A stretch of DNA of 64,000 bases from Dickeya undicola (GCF_000784735.1 NZ_JSYG01000008.1:1-64000); one strand, 5' to 3'; positions 10,533 through 20,190 are shown, counted from the stretch's first letter. Numbers and translations: made by a program. The notes: a model not told the origin generated them from the letters alone.

Positions 10533-10707
10533 ACCGTTGTCAGTTTGACAGTAATAAACAGCAGTACCGTCCAACACCAGGGACACCTCACGTCACCGTG
10601 AGCGATAACAAACCGTCATACACGAACGGTTAATTAAACCAAAAAAACAAAAAGTTAATAAAAGCAGCAATCACAACCAGCAACACACACCATTTACAGG
10701 AGACACC

Positions 10708-12264
10708 ATGAAACCGTTACTATCCGCAGTAACTTCACGCCGTTCCGCTGTCGCTCTTGGGCTGTCATTGTGTCTGGCCGCTGCGGCTCAGGCACAGGAT
10801 CTGCGCATTTCTATGTATGCCGATATCACCGGGCTGGACCCGCACGATACCTCGGACACCCTGAGCTACTCCATCCAGAGCGGGATCTTCGAGCGTCTGT
10901 TCCAGTTCGACAACCAGATGAAACTGGTGCCGAAGCTGGCTACTGGCTACACCGGTAACGCCGATGCTACCGAATTCACTATTACCCTGCGCGAAGGCGT
11001 CACCTTCCAGGACGGTACGCCGTTCAACGCTGATGCGGTAAAAGCTAACCTCGACCGTCTGGCCGACCAGACCAAAGGGCTCAAGCGCAACAGCCTGTTC
11101 AATATGATCAAGAGTGTCACCGTGCTGTCGCCGACACAGGTGAAGATCGAGCTGAACAAATCTTTCGGTGCCTTTATCAACACGCTGGCTCACCCCTCGG
11201 CAGTGATGCACAGCCCGGCAGCGCTGAAACAATACCCGGACGAAACCCAGCTGCGCGTGCACCCGGTCGGCACCGGCCCGTTCAAGTTCTCCGAATGGCA
11301 GCAGGGTAAAGACGTCAAGCTGGTGAAATACGACAACTACTGGCAGAAAGGCTGGCCAAAAGTCGACAGCGTGACCTTCTACCCGTCGCCGGAAGACGCC
11401 ACCCGCGTCGCGGCGCTGAAATCTGGCCAGTCTGACGCCATCTACCCGCTGCCGTCCGATCTGGTAAAAACCGTTGAAGACGACGCCAAGTTGGCTATCC
11501 AGCGCGACCCGAGCATCTATCTGTACTACATGGCAATCAACACTCAGCACGCGCCGCTGAACGACGTGCGTGTACGTCAGGCGTTGAACTACGCCATCAA
11601 CCGTACCATCTGGCTGAAAGTCGGCTTTGCCGGTATGGGCTTGCCCGCCGCGTCCGCCATGGCACCGCGTGTCCAGTTCTTCACCAGCCAGAGCGAGCCG
11701 AACTACAGCTATAGCCCGGCCAAAGCCAAAGAACTGCTGAAAGAAGCCGGTTATGAGAAAGGGCTGGAGCTGAAACTGTGGACCACCAACACCACCGCCG
11801 CAGTACGTAGCGCCCAGTTCTTCAAACAACAACTGGAGCAGGTTGGTATCAAGGCAACCGTCACCCCGATGGACTCCGGCGCGCGCAACGAAAAACTGTG
11901 GGGCGTGAAAGACCCGAAACAGGCCGAGTTTGACCTGTACTACGGCGGCTGGTCGCCGTCCACCGGCGATGCCGACTGGGCGCTGCGTCCGTTGTTCGCG
12001 ACAGAATCCTGGGTGCCGAAAGCCTACAACGTCTCTTACTACAGCAACCCGGACGTGGACAAAGCCATCATGGCCGGTCTGGCGACGGCAGATAACGACA
12101 AGCGCGCCGCCGCTTACGCCGATGCACAGAAGCTGATCTGGAAAGACGCTCCGGTGGTATTCCTGGGTGTACCGGACAACCTGGTGGGCAAAGTGAAAAA
12201 TCTGTCCGGCGTTTACATGCTGGCTGACGGTTCGCTGGTCTTCGATCAGGCTGAGTTCAAGTAA
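10708..12264 (+). CDS. Periplasmic peptide-binding protein (GsiB-like, SBP family 5)
   Basis: A 518-residue family 5 solute-binding protein that captures substrate in the periplasm for the adjacent permeases. A Sec signal peptide ends at AQAQ-D near residue 30; the n-region contains Arg-Arg, but a Tat route is less convincing than for the second binding protein. Landmarks such as GLDPHDTSDTLS, VGTGPFKF and VRQALNYAIN agree with GsiB/DppA-type proteins. It is preceded by a 175-base gap, so an extra promoter or RNA-processing site may raise its level over the ATPase gene. Confidence 0.9.
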   Translation: MKPLLSAVTSRRSAVALGLSLCLAAAAQAQDLRISMYADITGLDPHDTSDTLSYSIQSGIFERLFQFDNQMKLVPKLATGYTGNADATEFTITLREGVTFQDGTPFNADAVKANLDRLADQTKGLKRNSLFNMIKSVTVLSPTQVKIELNKSFGAFINTLAHPSAVMHSPAALKQYPDETQLRVHPVGTGPFKFSEWQQGKDVKLVKYDNYWQKGWPKVDSVTFYPSPEDATRVAALKSGQSDAIYPLPSDLVKTVEDDAKLAIQRDPSIYLYYMAINTQHAPLNDVRVRQALNYAINRTIWLKVGFAGMGLPAASAMAPRVQFFTSQSEPNYSYSPAKAKELLKEAGYEKGLELKLWTTNTTAAVRSAQFFKQQLEQVGIKATVTPMDSGARNEKLWGVKDPKQAEFDLYYGGWSPSTGDADWALRPLFATESWVPKAYNVSYYSNPDVDKAIMAGLATADNDKRAAAYADAQKLIWKDAPVVFLGVPDNLVGKVKNLSGVYMLADGSLVFDQAEFK

Positions 12265-12281
12265 TCACACAGGGGATCGCC

Positions 12282-13202
12282 ATGTTTGCTTATATCGTCC
12301 GACGTTTGCTGGAAATGATCCCGGTGTTGCTGGTGATCTCCCTGTTGGTGTTCGGTTTTATCAAGCTGTTACCGGGTGACCCGGCGCGGATCTACGCCGG
12401 CCCCGACGCCCCCATCGAGGCGGTGGAAGCCGCCCGTGAGCGTCTGGGGTTGAACGATCCGTTGCCGCAGCAGTACCTCAACTGGCTGGATGGGCTGGTG
12501 CATGGCGATCTCGGCATCACCTACCGCACCCAGCAGCCGGTGCTGACGGTCATCCAGAAAAGTTTTATGCCGACGCTGTGGCTGGCACTGGCCGGTTTCG
12601 TCTGGTCGGTGATCCTCGGCCTGCTGATCGGCGTATTTGCCGCGCTCAAACGAGGCAAGTGGCAGGACTGGTCGCTGATGAGTCTGGCGGTGGGCGGTAT
12701 CTCGATGCCGCCGTTCTGGCTCGGCCTGCTGCTGATCCAGTTCGTCGCCATGCCGTTCGGCCTATTTTCAGTCAGCGGCTACAACAAGCCGACCGACATT
12801 ATCCTGCCCGCGCTGACGCTGGGCGCGTCGGTGGCCGCCGTGATGGCGCGCTTTACCCGCTCTGCCTTTCTGGAAGTGATGCAGGAAGATTATGTCCGCA
12901 CCGCCCGCGCCAAAGGGCTGCGCCAGCGGTTGATCGTCTGGAAGCACGTGATGCGCAACGCACTGATTCCGGTCATCACCATGCTCGGGTTGCAGTTTGG
13001 TTTTCTGCTGGGCGGCTCCATTGTGGTGGAAAGCGTGTTCAACTGGCCGGGGCTCGGCTGGCTGCTGATCGAATCCATCAAGACGCAGGATCAGCCGGTG
13101 ATTCAGGCGCTGGTGATGCTGTTCGTGTTTGAATTTATCCTGATTAACCTGCTGGTTGACCTGCTGTACGCGGTAGTGAACCCGGCTATTCGCCTACGTT
13201 AG
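12282..13202 (+). CDS. Peptide ABC transporter permease (GsiC/DppB-like)
   Basis: A 306-residue inner-membrane permease, identical in length to E. coli GsiC. It begins MFAYIVRRLLEMIPV, with the usual first membrane helix, followed by a periplasmic loop with LPGDPARIYAG and five further helices. The ATPase-coupling EAA-type loop is at TARAKGLRQRLIVWKHVMRNA. It follows the binding-protein gene by 17 bases and precedes the second permease by 8. Confidence 0.92.
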   Translation: MFAYIVRRLLEMIPVLLVISLLVFGFIKLLPGDPARIYAGPDAPIEAVEAARERLGLNDPLPQQYLNWLDGLVHGDLGITYRTQQPVLTVIQKSFMPTLWLALAGFVWSVILGLLIGVFAALKRGKWQDWSLMSLAVGGISMPPFWLGLLLIQFVAMPFGLFSVSGYNKPTDIILPALTLGASVAAVMARFTRSAFLEVMQEDYVRTARAKGLRQRLIVWKHVMRNALIPVITMLGLQFGFLLGGSIVVESVFNWPGLGWLLIESIKTQDQPVIQALVMLFVFEFILINLLVDLLYAVVNPAIRLR

Positions 13203-13210
13203 GAGCTGCG

Positions 13211-14113
13211 ATGAACACTTCTCAAGAGCCGACCGTGGCGACCCCATCCGCCCTGAACGACAACGCGATTCGCTCACCGTGGCGCGATTTTCTCCATGCG
13301 TTCATCCGTAACCCGATGGCGCTGGCTTCCGGCGGTTTCGTCCTGCTGCTGGTCCTGGTGGCGGTGTTCGCTCCGTTACTGGCCCCCTGGAGCCCGATGG
13401 ACCCGGATTGGATGGCGCTCGGTGCGGCACCGTCCACCAGCCACTGGATGGGCACCGACGATCTGGGCCGCGACGTGATGAGCCGCATTATTTACGGCGC
13501 GCGCATTTCACTCTACATCGGCATCGTCTCGGTCACGCTCGGTATGCTGGTGGGCATCGCCCTCGGTTTGCTGGCGGGCTATTATGGCCGTTGGATAGAC
13601 ATGCTGATCATGCGTGGCTGCGACGTACTGTTCGCCTTTCCCGGTATGCTGCTGGCGATCGCAGTGGTGGCGATCCTCGGCCCTGGCCTGAATAACGTGA
13701 TTATTGCGGTGGCGGTGTTCAGCGTGCCGGTGTTCGCCCGTATCGTGCGCGCCTCCACGTTGTCACTCAAACAAGCGGCCTACGTTGAAGCGGTGCGGTG
13801 CGCCGGTGCGCCAGACCGGGTGATTCTGCTGCGTCATATTCTGCCGGGCACGCTGTCGAACGTAATTGTTTATTTCACCATGCGTATCGGCACCAGTATC
13901 CTGACCGCCGCAGGTCTGAGTTTCATCGGCCTGGGGCCAGAACCGGACGTCCCTGAATGGGGCAACATTCTGGCGATGAGCCGCAGCATGATGATGGCAG
14001 GACAGTGGCACGTCAGCGTATTCCCTGGTCTGGCTATCTTCTTCACCGTGCTGGCGTTCAACCTGCTGGGTGACGCGTTGCGCGATACGCTGGACCCGAA
14101 ACTGAAAAGCTGA
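13211..14113 (+). CDS. Peptide ABC transporter permease (GsiD/DppC-like)
   Basis: A 300-residue second permease with the N-terminal OppC-type segment and six membrane helices. The motif WMGTDDLGRDVMSRIIYGAR, typical of DppC/GsiD proteins, is present, and the EAA loop follows YVEAVRCAGAPDRVILLRH. It forms the membrane channel with the upstream GsiC-like subunit. It is directly followed by three peptidase genes, which indicates that the imported compounds are broken down in the cytoplasm. Confidence 0.92.
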   Translation: MNTSQEPTVATPSALNDNAIRSPWRDFLHAFIRNPMALASGGFVLLLVLVAVFAPLLAPWSPMDPDWMALGAAPSTSHWMGTDDLGRDVMSRIIYGARISLYIGIVSVTLGMLVGIALGLLAGYYGRWIDMLIMRGCDVLFAFPGMLLAIAVVAILGPGLNNVIIAVAVFSVPVFARIVRASTLSLKQAAYVEAVRCAGAPDRVILLRHILPGTLSNVIVYFTMRIGTSILTAAGLSFIGLGPEPDVPEWGNILAMSRSMMMAGQWHVSVFPGLAIFFTVLAFNLLGDALRDTLDPKLKS

Positions 14114-14124
14114 GCAAACACACC

Positions 14125-15180
14125 ATGACACCTTATCAACAGGCGCGGCTGGCACCACTACTGCAACGCTGGCGCTCGGAACGGCAACTCGGCACGCCGC
14201 GTATGCCACCCGGCCCGTACAATCGCCTGAGCGACGTGCCTGGCGTGCGGGTCGGCCACCATACGCTGGCACAGGGTGAGATTCAGACCGGCGTGACCGC
14301 CATCGTGCCAAACAACGATAACCTGTTTACACAACCGTTACCCTGCGGTGCTGCGGTACTCAATGGCTTCGCCAAACCGGTGGGGCTGGTACAAATTGAA
14401 GAGCTGGGGCGATTGCAAACACCTATCCTGCTAAGCAACACCCTGTCGGTCGGCACGTTGTTTACCACGTTGGTACGCGACGCCATTGGCCGCAATCCGG
14501 AACTGGGCCGTAGCCTGCCGACCGTTAACCCGCTGGCGCTGGAGTGCAACGACGGCTGGCTCAACGATATTCAGGCGCTGGCAATAAGCGAAGAGATGGC
14601 GTACATGGCGCTGGATAACGCCACGGCCGATTTCGCCCGCGGCAGCGTCGGTGCCGGGCGCGGCATGAGCTGCTTTGCGCTCAAAGGCGGCATCGGCACC
14701 GCCTCCCGGCTGATTCCGGAACTGAACGCCACCCTCGGCGTACTGGTGCTGGCCAATTTCGGCACCCTCTCCGCCCTGACGCTGGACGGCGTACAGGTCG
14801 GCGAGGCGATCGCGCCGCTGCTGCCGGAACTGGCCCCTCAGCGCGATGCCGGTTCCATCATCATTATTATGGCTACCGACGCCGCGCTGGATGCCCGCCA
14901 GTTGACGCGCATCGCCCGTCGCGCTGGTGCCGGGCTGGGGCGGCTCGGCAGCTACTGGGGGCACGGTTCCGGCGATATCGCGGTAGCCTTTTCCACCCAA
15001 CCCACACCGCAGCCACCGGAAGACGCGCAACTGGAGCCGCTACTGAATGCCGCGGCCGACGCCACCGAACACGCGGTGCTGGATGCCCTGTTGCAGGCAG
15101 AAGCCGTCACCGGTTTTCGCGGCCACCATCGCCCGGCCCTGACTCAGGTACTGGACCGTCTGGCACAAGATTTCGCATAA
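14125..15180 (+). CDS. DmpA/P1-family aminopeptidase (family S58)
   Basis: A 351-residue self-processing Ntn-like hydrolase of the DmpA family, whose members release N-terminal D- or L-amino acids or beta-amino acids from short peptides. Family landmarks are LSDVPGVRVGH, SVGAGRGMSCF and KGGIGTASR. The expected self-cleavage site is at NFG/T, making Thr214 the likely nucleophile; in DmpA and BapA this residue is Ser, while the relative ThnT uses Thr. No signal peptide is seen, so it acts in the cytoplasm. It lies 11 bases after the permease gene. Confidence 0.85.
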   Translation: MTPYQQARLAPLLQRWRSERQLGTPRMPPGPYNRLSDVPGVRVGHHTLAQGEIQTGVTAIVPNNDNLFTQPLPCGAAVLNGFAKPVGLVQIEELGRLQTPILLSNTLSVGTLFTTLVRDAIGRNPELGRSLPTVNPLALECNDGWLNDIQALAISEEMAYMALDNATADFARGSVGAGRGMSCFALKGGIGTASRLIPELNATLGVLVLANFGTLSALTLDGVQVGEAIAPLLPELAPQRDAGSIIIIMATDAALDARQLTRIARRAGAGLGRLGSYWGHGSGDIAVAFSTQPTPQPPEDAQLEPLLNAAADATEHAVLDALLQAEAVTGFRGHHRPALTQVLDRLAQDFA

Positions 15181-15211
15181 CCGCCTGAGAACAGGCGATA
15201 AGGACGCTGAC

Positions 15212-16033
15212 ATGAAAGTATTTATTTCTGCGGATATCGAAGGCATCGCGGGCGTGATGCGCCCGGAACAGTGCAGCCCCGGCACACCGGAATACCAGAT
15301 AGCCCGCGGGTTGATGGAACAGGAAGTGAACGCCGCCATTGAAGGCGCGTTCGCCGGTGGTGCCAGCGAGGTGGTGGTGGCCGACAGTCATGCCGCTATG
15401 ACCAACCTGCGCGCTGAGAACATCGACCCGCGCGCCCGTCTGGTACAGGGCAAACCACGCGGCTTGTCGATGGTAGAGGGTTTACAGCAGCAACAGTTCG
15501 ATGGCCTGATGTTCATCGGCTACCACAGCGCCGCCGGAGAACACGGCGTGCTGGCCCACACCATCAACGGCCGGGCGTTTTATCGGGTGCGCATCAACGG
15601 CGAAGTGATGGGCGAAAGCGATATCTACGCCGCTGCGGGTGCCGAACTGAACACGCCGCTGTGGCTGGTGAGCGGCGACGATACGCTGCAAACCTGGATC
15701 AATCGTTACTACCCGGCGGCGGACTACGCCTACGTCAAACGCGCCATTTCCCAGACGGCAGCGGAGTCGCTGAGTCCGGAAGCGGCGCGCAACGCCATCC
15801 GGCTGGCGGCAACCCAGGCGGTGCAAAAAGCGCATAAAGAAACCACGACTCGCCTGCAACCACCGTATGAACTGGAGCTGATGGTCGCCAAACCGGTGCT
15901 GGCAGACCTGTTCTGCCTGATTCCGGGTGTCGTGCGCAAAGACGCGATCACCGTGGGCTATCAATCCCCGACCATCGCGCCGATCGTCAGCCTGCTGGGA
16001 GCATTTTCCTATCTGGCGACCACGCAAAACTAA
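15212..16033 (+). CDS. D-aminopeptidase DppA (family M55)
   Basis: A 273-residue zinc D-aminopeptidase of the DppA type, which removes N-terminal D-amino acids such as D-Ala from short peptides. The metal-binding N terminus ISADIEG (D8, E10), the DSHAAM segment (near residue 60), GYHSAAGEHGVLAHT and GESDIYAA are all retained. In Bacillus dppA opens a dipeptide transport operon; here it sits behind a peptide transporter, which gives the same pairing. It is cytoplasmic and probably forms a decamer, as the family does. It should not be confused with the E. coli binding protein also named DppA. Confidence 0.88.
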   Translation: MKVFISADIEGIAGVMRPEQCSPGTPEYQIARGLMEQEVNAAIEGAFAGGASEVVVADSHAAMTNLRAENIDPRARLVQGKPRGLSMVEGLQQQQFDGLMFIGYHSAAGEHGVLAHTINGRAFYRVRINGEVMGESDIYAAAGAELNTPLWLVSGDDTLQTWINRYYPAADYAYVKRAISQTAAESLSPEAARNAIRLAATQAVQKAHKETTTRLQPPYELELMVAKPVLADLFCLIPGVVRKDAITVGYQSPTIAPIVSLLGAFSYLATTQN

Positions 16034-16060
16034 GCGCTCAGTGCATTAAAGGAAGAAAAG

Positions 16061-17023
16061 ATGAAACCAGTCATTGTGATTCACGGCGGCGCAGGCGCGT
16101 TAAGCCGCACAGCGATGGACAGCGAAAAAGAACAGCGCTATCGCGCTGCGTTGCAGGCCATTGTGAACTGCGGGCAGGAAATTCTGGCCGCCAACGGCAG
16201 CGCGCTGGATGCGGTCACCGAAGCGGTACGAATGCTGGAAGAGTGCCCGCTATTCAACGCGGGGAAAGGGGCGGTATTTACCCATCTCGGCACCCACGAA
16301 CTGGACGCCAGCATCATGGACGGCCGTTCGCTGGAAGCCGGTGCCATCGCCGGTGTTAACCACATCCGCAACCCAATTTTAGCCGCTCGCGCGGTGCTGG
16401 AACGCAGCCCACACGTGATGTTTACCGCCGACGGTGCCGAAACCTTTGCCCGCGAACAAGGGCTGGAGATGGTCGAACCGGACTTCTTCTCCACCGACGA
16501 GCGTTACCAGCAGTTGCTGAAAGCGCAGGCAGGCGACAGCAAGATCCTGCTGGATCACGATGGTGAACGTCAGGCGCAGGGCGCCGATCCGCTCGATCCG
16601 GATCGCAAATTCGGCACCGTTGGCGCGGTAGCGCTGGATGCCGCTGGTAATCTGGCGGCGGCGACCTCCACCGGCGGCATGACCAACAAACGTGCCGGGC
16701 GTGTCGGCGACTCGCCGATCATCGGCGCAGGCTGCTACGCCAACAACCGCACCGTCGCCGTCTCCTGCACCGGCACTGGCGAAGTGTTCATGCGCACCGT
16801 CGCCGCTTACGACGTCTCGGCGTTGATGGAATACGGCAACCTGCCGCTGTCGCAGGCCGCTAATAAAGTCGTGATGGACAAAGTGCTGGCGCTGGGTGGC
16901 AGCGGCGGGCTGATCGCCGTCGACCATCAGGGCAACATCGCGCTGCCGTTCAACAGCGAAGGCATGTACCGCGGTTACGGCTACGTCGGCGAAGACGCGG
17001 TCGTGGGGATTTATCGGGATTAA
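16061..17023 (+). CDS. iaaA: Isoaspartyl peptidase / L-asparaginase (plant-type Ntn hydrolase)
   Basis: A 320-residue precursor that should self-cleave before Thr186 in the FGTVGAVALD motif to give alpha and beta subunits. The enzyme hydrolyses beta-aspartyl (isoaspartyl) dipeptides and L-asparagine. The segment TSTGGMTNKRAGRVGDSP and the C-terminal EGMYRGYGY are typical of IaaA. In E. coli iaaA heads the gsiABCD operon; here it closes a comparable operon, so the association is old even though the order differs. GGAAG precedes the start. Confidence 0.92.
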   Translation: MKPVIVIHGGAGALSRTAMDSEKEQRYRAALQAIVNCGQEILAANGSALDAVTEAVRMLEECPLFNAGKGAVFTHLGTHELDASIMDGRSLEAGAIAGVNHIRNPILAARAVLERSPHVMFTADGAETFAREQGLEMVEPDFFSTDERYQQLLKAQAGDSKILLDHDGERQAQGADPLDPDRKFGTVGAVALDAAGNLAAATSTGGMTNKRAGRVGDSPIIGAGCYANNRTVAVSCTGTGEVFMRTVAAYDVSALMEYGNLPLSQAANKVVMDKVLALGGSGGLIAVDHQGNIALPFNSEGMYRGYGYVGEDAVVGIYRD

Positions 17024-17042
17024 TCGCCCTGCCGATGAATAA

Positions 17043-17076
17043 CACCAGAAAGGAGAATCTACTTTCCTTTCTGGTG
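17043..17076. terminator. Hairpin between convergent operons
   Basis: A 12-base-pair stem (CACCAGAAAGGA with TCCTTTCTGGTG) lies between the ends of the iaaA operon and the minus-strand operon. There is no strong T-run on either side. A ten-base direct repeat, GATGAATAAC, flanks it at 17034 and 17083. A shared bidirectional transcription end is the likely role. Confidence 0.6.
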
Positions 17077-17098
17077 CCAGTAGATGAATAACCCCACC

Positions 17099-18610
17099 TC
17101 ACCCGCGCTGATACCGTACCACCCGGCTACGATTAAGCAGTAGCGTCAGATAGCCGTCTTGTAGCAGCAGCGAGAAGCGTTTTTCCCACGGGCCGTCCTG
17201 TACTGTGGCGAGCACGCGGCCGTTGCCGAGCGATTGCAAAGAACCGGCGATCGCCGCCGGGCCGAGCCCCATCACGATACTCTCGCCGTCAATCACCAGT
17301 TCGCTACGGGTATCCGGCCAAAACCAGCGGCCTTGCAGTTGCGCCACGCTGTTGTCGGCCTCCACTGGCAGAAAGCGGCACGACGCATGACCGATTTCCC
17401 CTTCGATCGCCATGCCGTGCTGCCGCAGCTTCATCGGCAGATGGCTGGACAGCGACACCGCCACACCCGGCTCCTCACTGCGATACAGCGTTTCGGTCGC
17501 GCCCAACCAACAGGCACCCGGACCTTTCACCTCCAGCCAGTGGCCGCCCTGCTCCGCCGCGTACAGCCCCGGCGTCAGGTCGTGGCCGCGCGTCGGCAGC
17601 GGCTGGTCCAGCAAGGCGGACATCACCCGCAACACGCTGTCGTAGGTGGCGACATCTTCCCGGTTAGCGACCAGCGCGACCCCAACCTGCGATATCGGGT
17701 CGAGCAGGAAATAGCTCTTATAACCCGCGTGAGAGCCGCCATGCCCCACCAGCAACGCATCGCCGATGCGGCTGTGTGCCACACCCAGCCCGTAACCGGT
17801 GACACGCCCGTCGCTCAGGTAACGCGGCTGAGACAGGCGCACCAGCACGCCTTCGCCCGGCCCCTGATTCATCAGCACCGACTGCAACCAGACCGTTAAA
17901 TCGTGCACACTGCCGGTGACGCAACCGGATGTAGACAGGTGCAGCCCGGCGCAGGATAACTGCCAGCCCAGCGGCGATAGCCAGTAGCCCGGCACCAGTC
18001 CGGGCACGATATCAAACCAGGTTTCCGGCGCACTGAGCGTGATGCTCAGCGGCTGGTTGATGTGCTCACGCAGTAAGTCGGCAAAATAAATGTCTTTGGC
18101 TTTCAGCGCTTCCTCCACCAGCCGATAGCCGGTGTTGGTGTAGGAGATCTCGCTGCCTGCCGGGTAATTCAGATTGCCGTTGTCCGCCAGAAACGCCAGC
18201 AGGCTATCGGCCGAAGTGGCGTTGTACACCGACAACCCCAGTAGCGACAGGCTTTCACGCACATCCGGCAGGCCGGAGGTCATGTCCAGCGCCTGCCCGA
18301 CCGTCACCTTGCCGTTCTCACCGGTCAGTTGCGGCAGATGCCGACTGAGCGGGTCGGTCAGCGCCAGCTGCGAGCTGGCGGCCCCGGTCACCAGCGAGGC
18401 AAACAGATGCTTGGTGACCGAGGCGAAGCGCACCACGCTCTGAGTAGTGAACGGTGTTTGCTGCGCCAGATCGGCCAGCCCGCCACAGCAGGCAGCACGG
18501 ATCTGCTCACCGTCGAACAAGGTGATGGCACCGCCCGGCTGGCCGGGCTGATTCCAGGACTGGGTAATTGCACGCGCCTCATCGATGGCGCGCTGCCAGT
18601 GTAACGTCAT
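17099..18610 (-). CDS. D-aminopeptidase-like serine hydrolase (family S12, three domains)
   Basis: A 503-residue protein of the class C beta-lactamase/DD-peptidase superfamily. The catalytic motifs are SVTK (S64, K67), YTN (157-159) and HGG (290-292). The HGG third motif, the length and the roughly 170-residue C-terminal extension of beta-rich sequence match the D-aminopeptidase DAP of Ochrobactrum, which releases N-terminal D-residues. There is no signal peptide, unlike periplasmic penicillin-binding proteins, which fits a cytoplasmic peptidase. It is the last gene of a minus-strand transporter operon and overlaps the ATPase gene by four bases. A generic esterase cannot be excluded. Confidence 0.8.
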   Translation of the reverse strand: MTLHWQRAIDEARAITQSWNQPGQPGGAITLFDGEQIRAACCGGLADLAQQTPFTTQSVVRFASVTKHLFASLVTGAASSQLALTDPLSRHLPQLTGENGKVTVGQALDMTSGLPDVRESLSLLGLSVYNATSADSLLAFLADNGNLNYPAGSEISYTNTGYRLVEEALKAKDIYFADLLREHINQPLSITLSAPETWFDIVPGLVPGYWLSPLGWQLSCAGLHLSTSGCVTGSVHDLTVWLQSVLMNQGPGEGVLVRLSQPRYLSDGRVTGYGLGVAHSRIGDALLVGHGGSHAGYKSYFLLDPISQVGVALVANREDVATYDSVLRVMSALLDQPLPTRGHDLTPGLYAAEQGGHWLEVKGPGACWLGATETLYRSEEPGVAVSLSSHLPMKLRQHGMAIEGEIGHASCRFLPVEADNSVAQLQGRWFWPDTRSELVIDGESIVMGLGPAAIAGSLQSLGNGRVLATVQDGPWEKRFSLLLQDGYLTLLLNRSRVVRYQRG

Positions 18611-19347
18611 GCCGGTTCCTCCAGCGTCATGCTTAAATCATACAGTTCCGCCGTGTGCGGGTGATGCAGGTTACGCGCCCGCAAGTCCTCCACGCTGAGC
18701 TGTTCCACCATCTCGCCATGCTGCATCACACCGACGCGCTGACACAGATGGGACACCACCGCCAGATTATGGCTGACCATGATGTAAGTCAGCCTACGTG
18801 TCTGGCGCAGGTCTGTCAGCAAGTTGAGGATTTCCGCCTGCACCGACACATCCAGCGCCGAGGTCGGCTCATCCAGCAGCAGCACTTCCGGCTCGGCGAT
18901 CAGCGCGCGGGCAATCGCCACCCGCTGACGCTGGCCGCCGGAGAGTTGATGGGGAAAACGGAAACGCGCCGCGGCGGGCAAGCCCACCTCTTCCAGCGCA
19001 CGGGTAATACGCTGCTCAGCACGATCGAAGCGGTGCACCAACAGCGGCTCATGCAGAATGCGATCGATAGTCTGGCGCGGATGCAGCGATCCATACGGAT
19101 CCTGAAACACCATCTGCACCTGGCGGAAAAAGCTGCGATCCCGGCGCGCCAGTTGAGCCATGCCACCAAACTCGATACGCCCTCGCCACTGGGTATTTAA
19201 CCCGGCCAGCGCGCGCAAAATGGTGGACTTGCCGGAGCCGCTTTCGCCGACCATACCGAAACTGTCACCACTTTCCAGTGCGAAGGACACCCCTTTCACC
19301 ACCTCGACACCACCGAAGGCGATACGCAGGTTTTCTACGTTAATCAT
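18607..19347 (-). CDS. Peptide ABC transporter ATPase (DppF/OppF-like)
   Basis: A 246-residue ATPase with Walker A GESGSGKS, a Q-loop in VFQDPYGSLHPRQ, signature LSGGQ and Walker [12 protein letters not shown]. It lacks the C-terminal oligopeptide-transporter extension of longer OppF proteins. The ATG at 19347 is chosen because GAGGGG stands eight bases upstream; a GTG nine bases earlier is also open. It pairs with the neighbouring DppD-like ATPase as a heterodimer. Confidence 0.9.
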   Translation of the reverse strand: MINVENLRIAFGGVEVVKGVSFALESGDSFGMVGESGSGKSTILRALAGLNTQWRGRIEFGGMAQLARRDRSFFRQVQMVFQDPYGSLHPRQTIDRILHEPLLVHRFDRAEQRITRALEEVGLPAAARFRFPHQLSGGQRQRVAIARALIAEPEVLLLDEPTSALDVSVQAEILNLLTDLRQTRRLTYIMVSHNLAVVSHLCQRVGVMQHGEMVEQLSVEDLRARNLHHPHTAELYDLSMTLEEPA

Positions 19348-19359
19348 GCACACCACCCC

Positions 19360-20190
19360 TCATGCGTTTCTCCAGGCCGGGTCACGCTGCAACACCGGCA
19401 GTCGATCGCGCGGATGTTTCAACGACGGCAGGCAGGCCAGCAACCCTTGGGTATACGGATGCTGCGCCTGTAACAGTTCGCTGGCCGTAAGCATCTCGAC
19501 GATCCGCCCGGCGTACATCACCGCCACCCGATCGCAGAAATGCGACACCAGCGGCAGATCGTGACTGATCAGGATCAATCCCATGCCGCGCTGCGACACC
19601 AGATCGTCTATCAGGCACAGGATCTCCGCCTGCACCGTGGCGTCCAACGCCGACGTCGGTTCATCGGCGATCAGCAATTCCGGGTCGGGTGCCAGCATCA
19701 TGGCGATCATCACCCGCTGCCCCATGCCGCCCGACACTTCGTGCGGATAGCTCGTCGCCACCCGCTGAGGGTCACGAATACGCACCTGATCCAGCAGGTC
19801 AATGGCGGCGTCCATCGCCGCACGGCGGCTACCGCCCTTGTGCTCACGCCAGGCTTCCGCCACCTGCTGACCGATGGTCATCACCGGGTTCAGTGAGTAC
19901 TTCGGGTCTTGCAGGATAAAGCCGACCCGCTTACCGCGGATCTGGCGTAACGTTTTTTCGCTGGCACCGCGCAGGTCAATGCCGTCAAAACTCAGTTTGT
20001 CGGCCTGAATACGGGCGCTGCCCGGCAGCAACTGCATCAGGCTACGGGCGGTCAGCGACTTGCCGGAACCGCTTTCGCCGACGATGGCAAACTTCTCCTT
20101 GCCGACACTGAAGCTGACGCCACGCACTGCCTCAAACGTTTCCGTTCGATTGGCGAACGCGATACGAAGGTTCTCAATTTCCACCAGCAT
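19360..20190 (-). CDS. Peptide ABC transporter ATPase (DppD/OppD-like)
   Basis: A 276-residue ATPase with Walker A GESGSGKS, a Q-loop in [14 protein letters not shown], signature VSGGMGQRV and Walker [13 protein letters not shown]. The C-terminal segment [17 protein letters not shown] is typical of peptide-transporter ATPases. Its start abuts the stop of the upstream permease gene, so the two are coupled. Confidence 0.9.
   Translation of the reverse strand: MLVEIENLRIAFANRTETFEAVRGVSFSVGKEKFAIVGESGSGKSLTARSLMQLLPGSARIQADKLSFDGIDLRGASEKTLRQIRGKRVGFILQDPKYSLNPVMTIGQQVAEAWREHKGGSRRAAMDAAIDLLDQVRIRDPQRVATSYPHEVSGGMGQRVMIAMMLAPDPELLIADEPTSALDATVQAEILCLIDDLVSQRGMGLILISHDLPLVSHFCDRVAVMYAGRIVEMLTASELLQAQHPYTQGLLACLPSLKHPRDRLPVLQRDPAWRNA

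Noticed and set aside
9480-10586. 368-codon minus-strand open frame opposite the GsiA-like gene
   Set aside because: Antisense shadow of two conserved ATPase domains in GC-rich DNA.
10765-11832. 355-codon minus-strand open frame opposite the first binding-protein gene
   Set aside because: Antisense shadow of a conserved solute-binding protein; no ribosome site.
8652-14113. Simple naming of the first transporter as the glutathione importer GsiABCD
   Set aside because: The subunit layout matches, but the downstream D-peptidases and upstream dgcNA make glutathione an unlikely sole substrate, so gene symbols were withheld.
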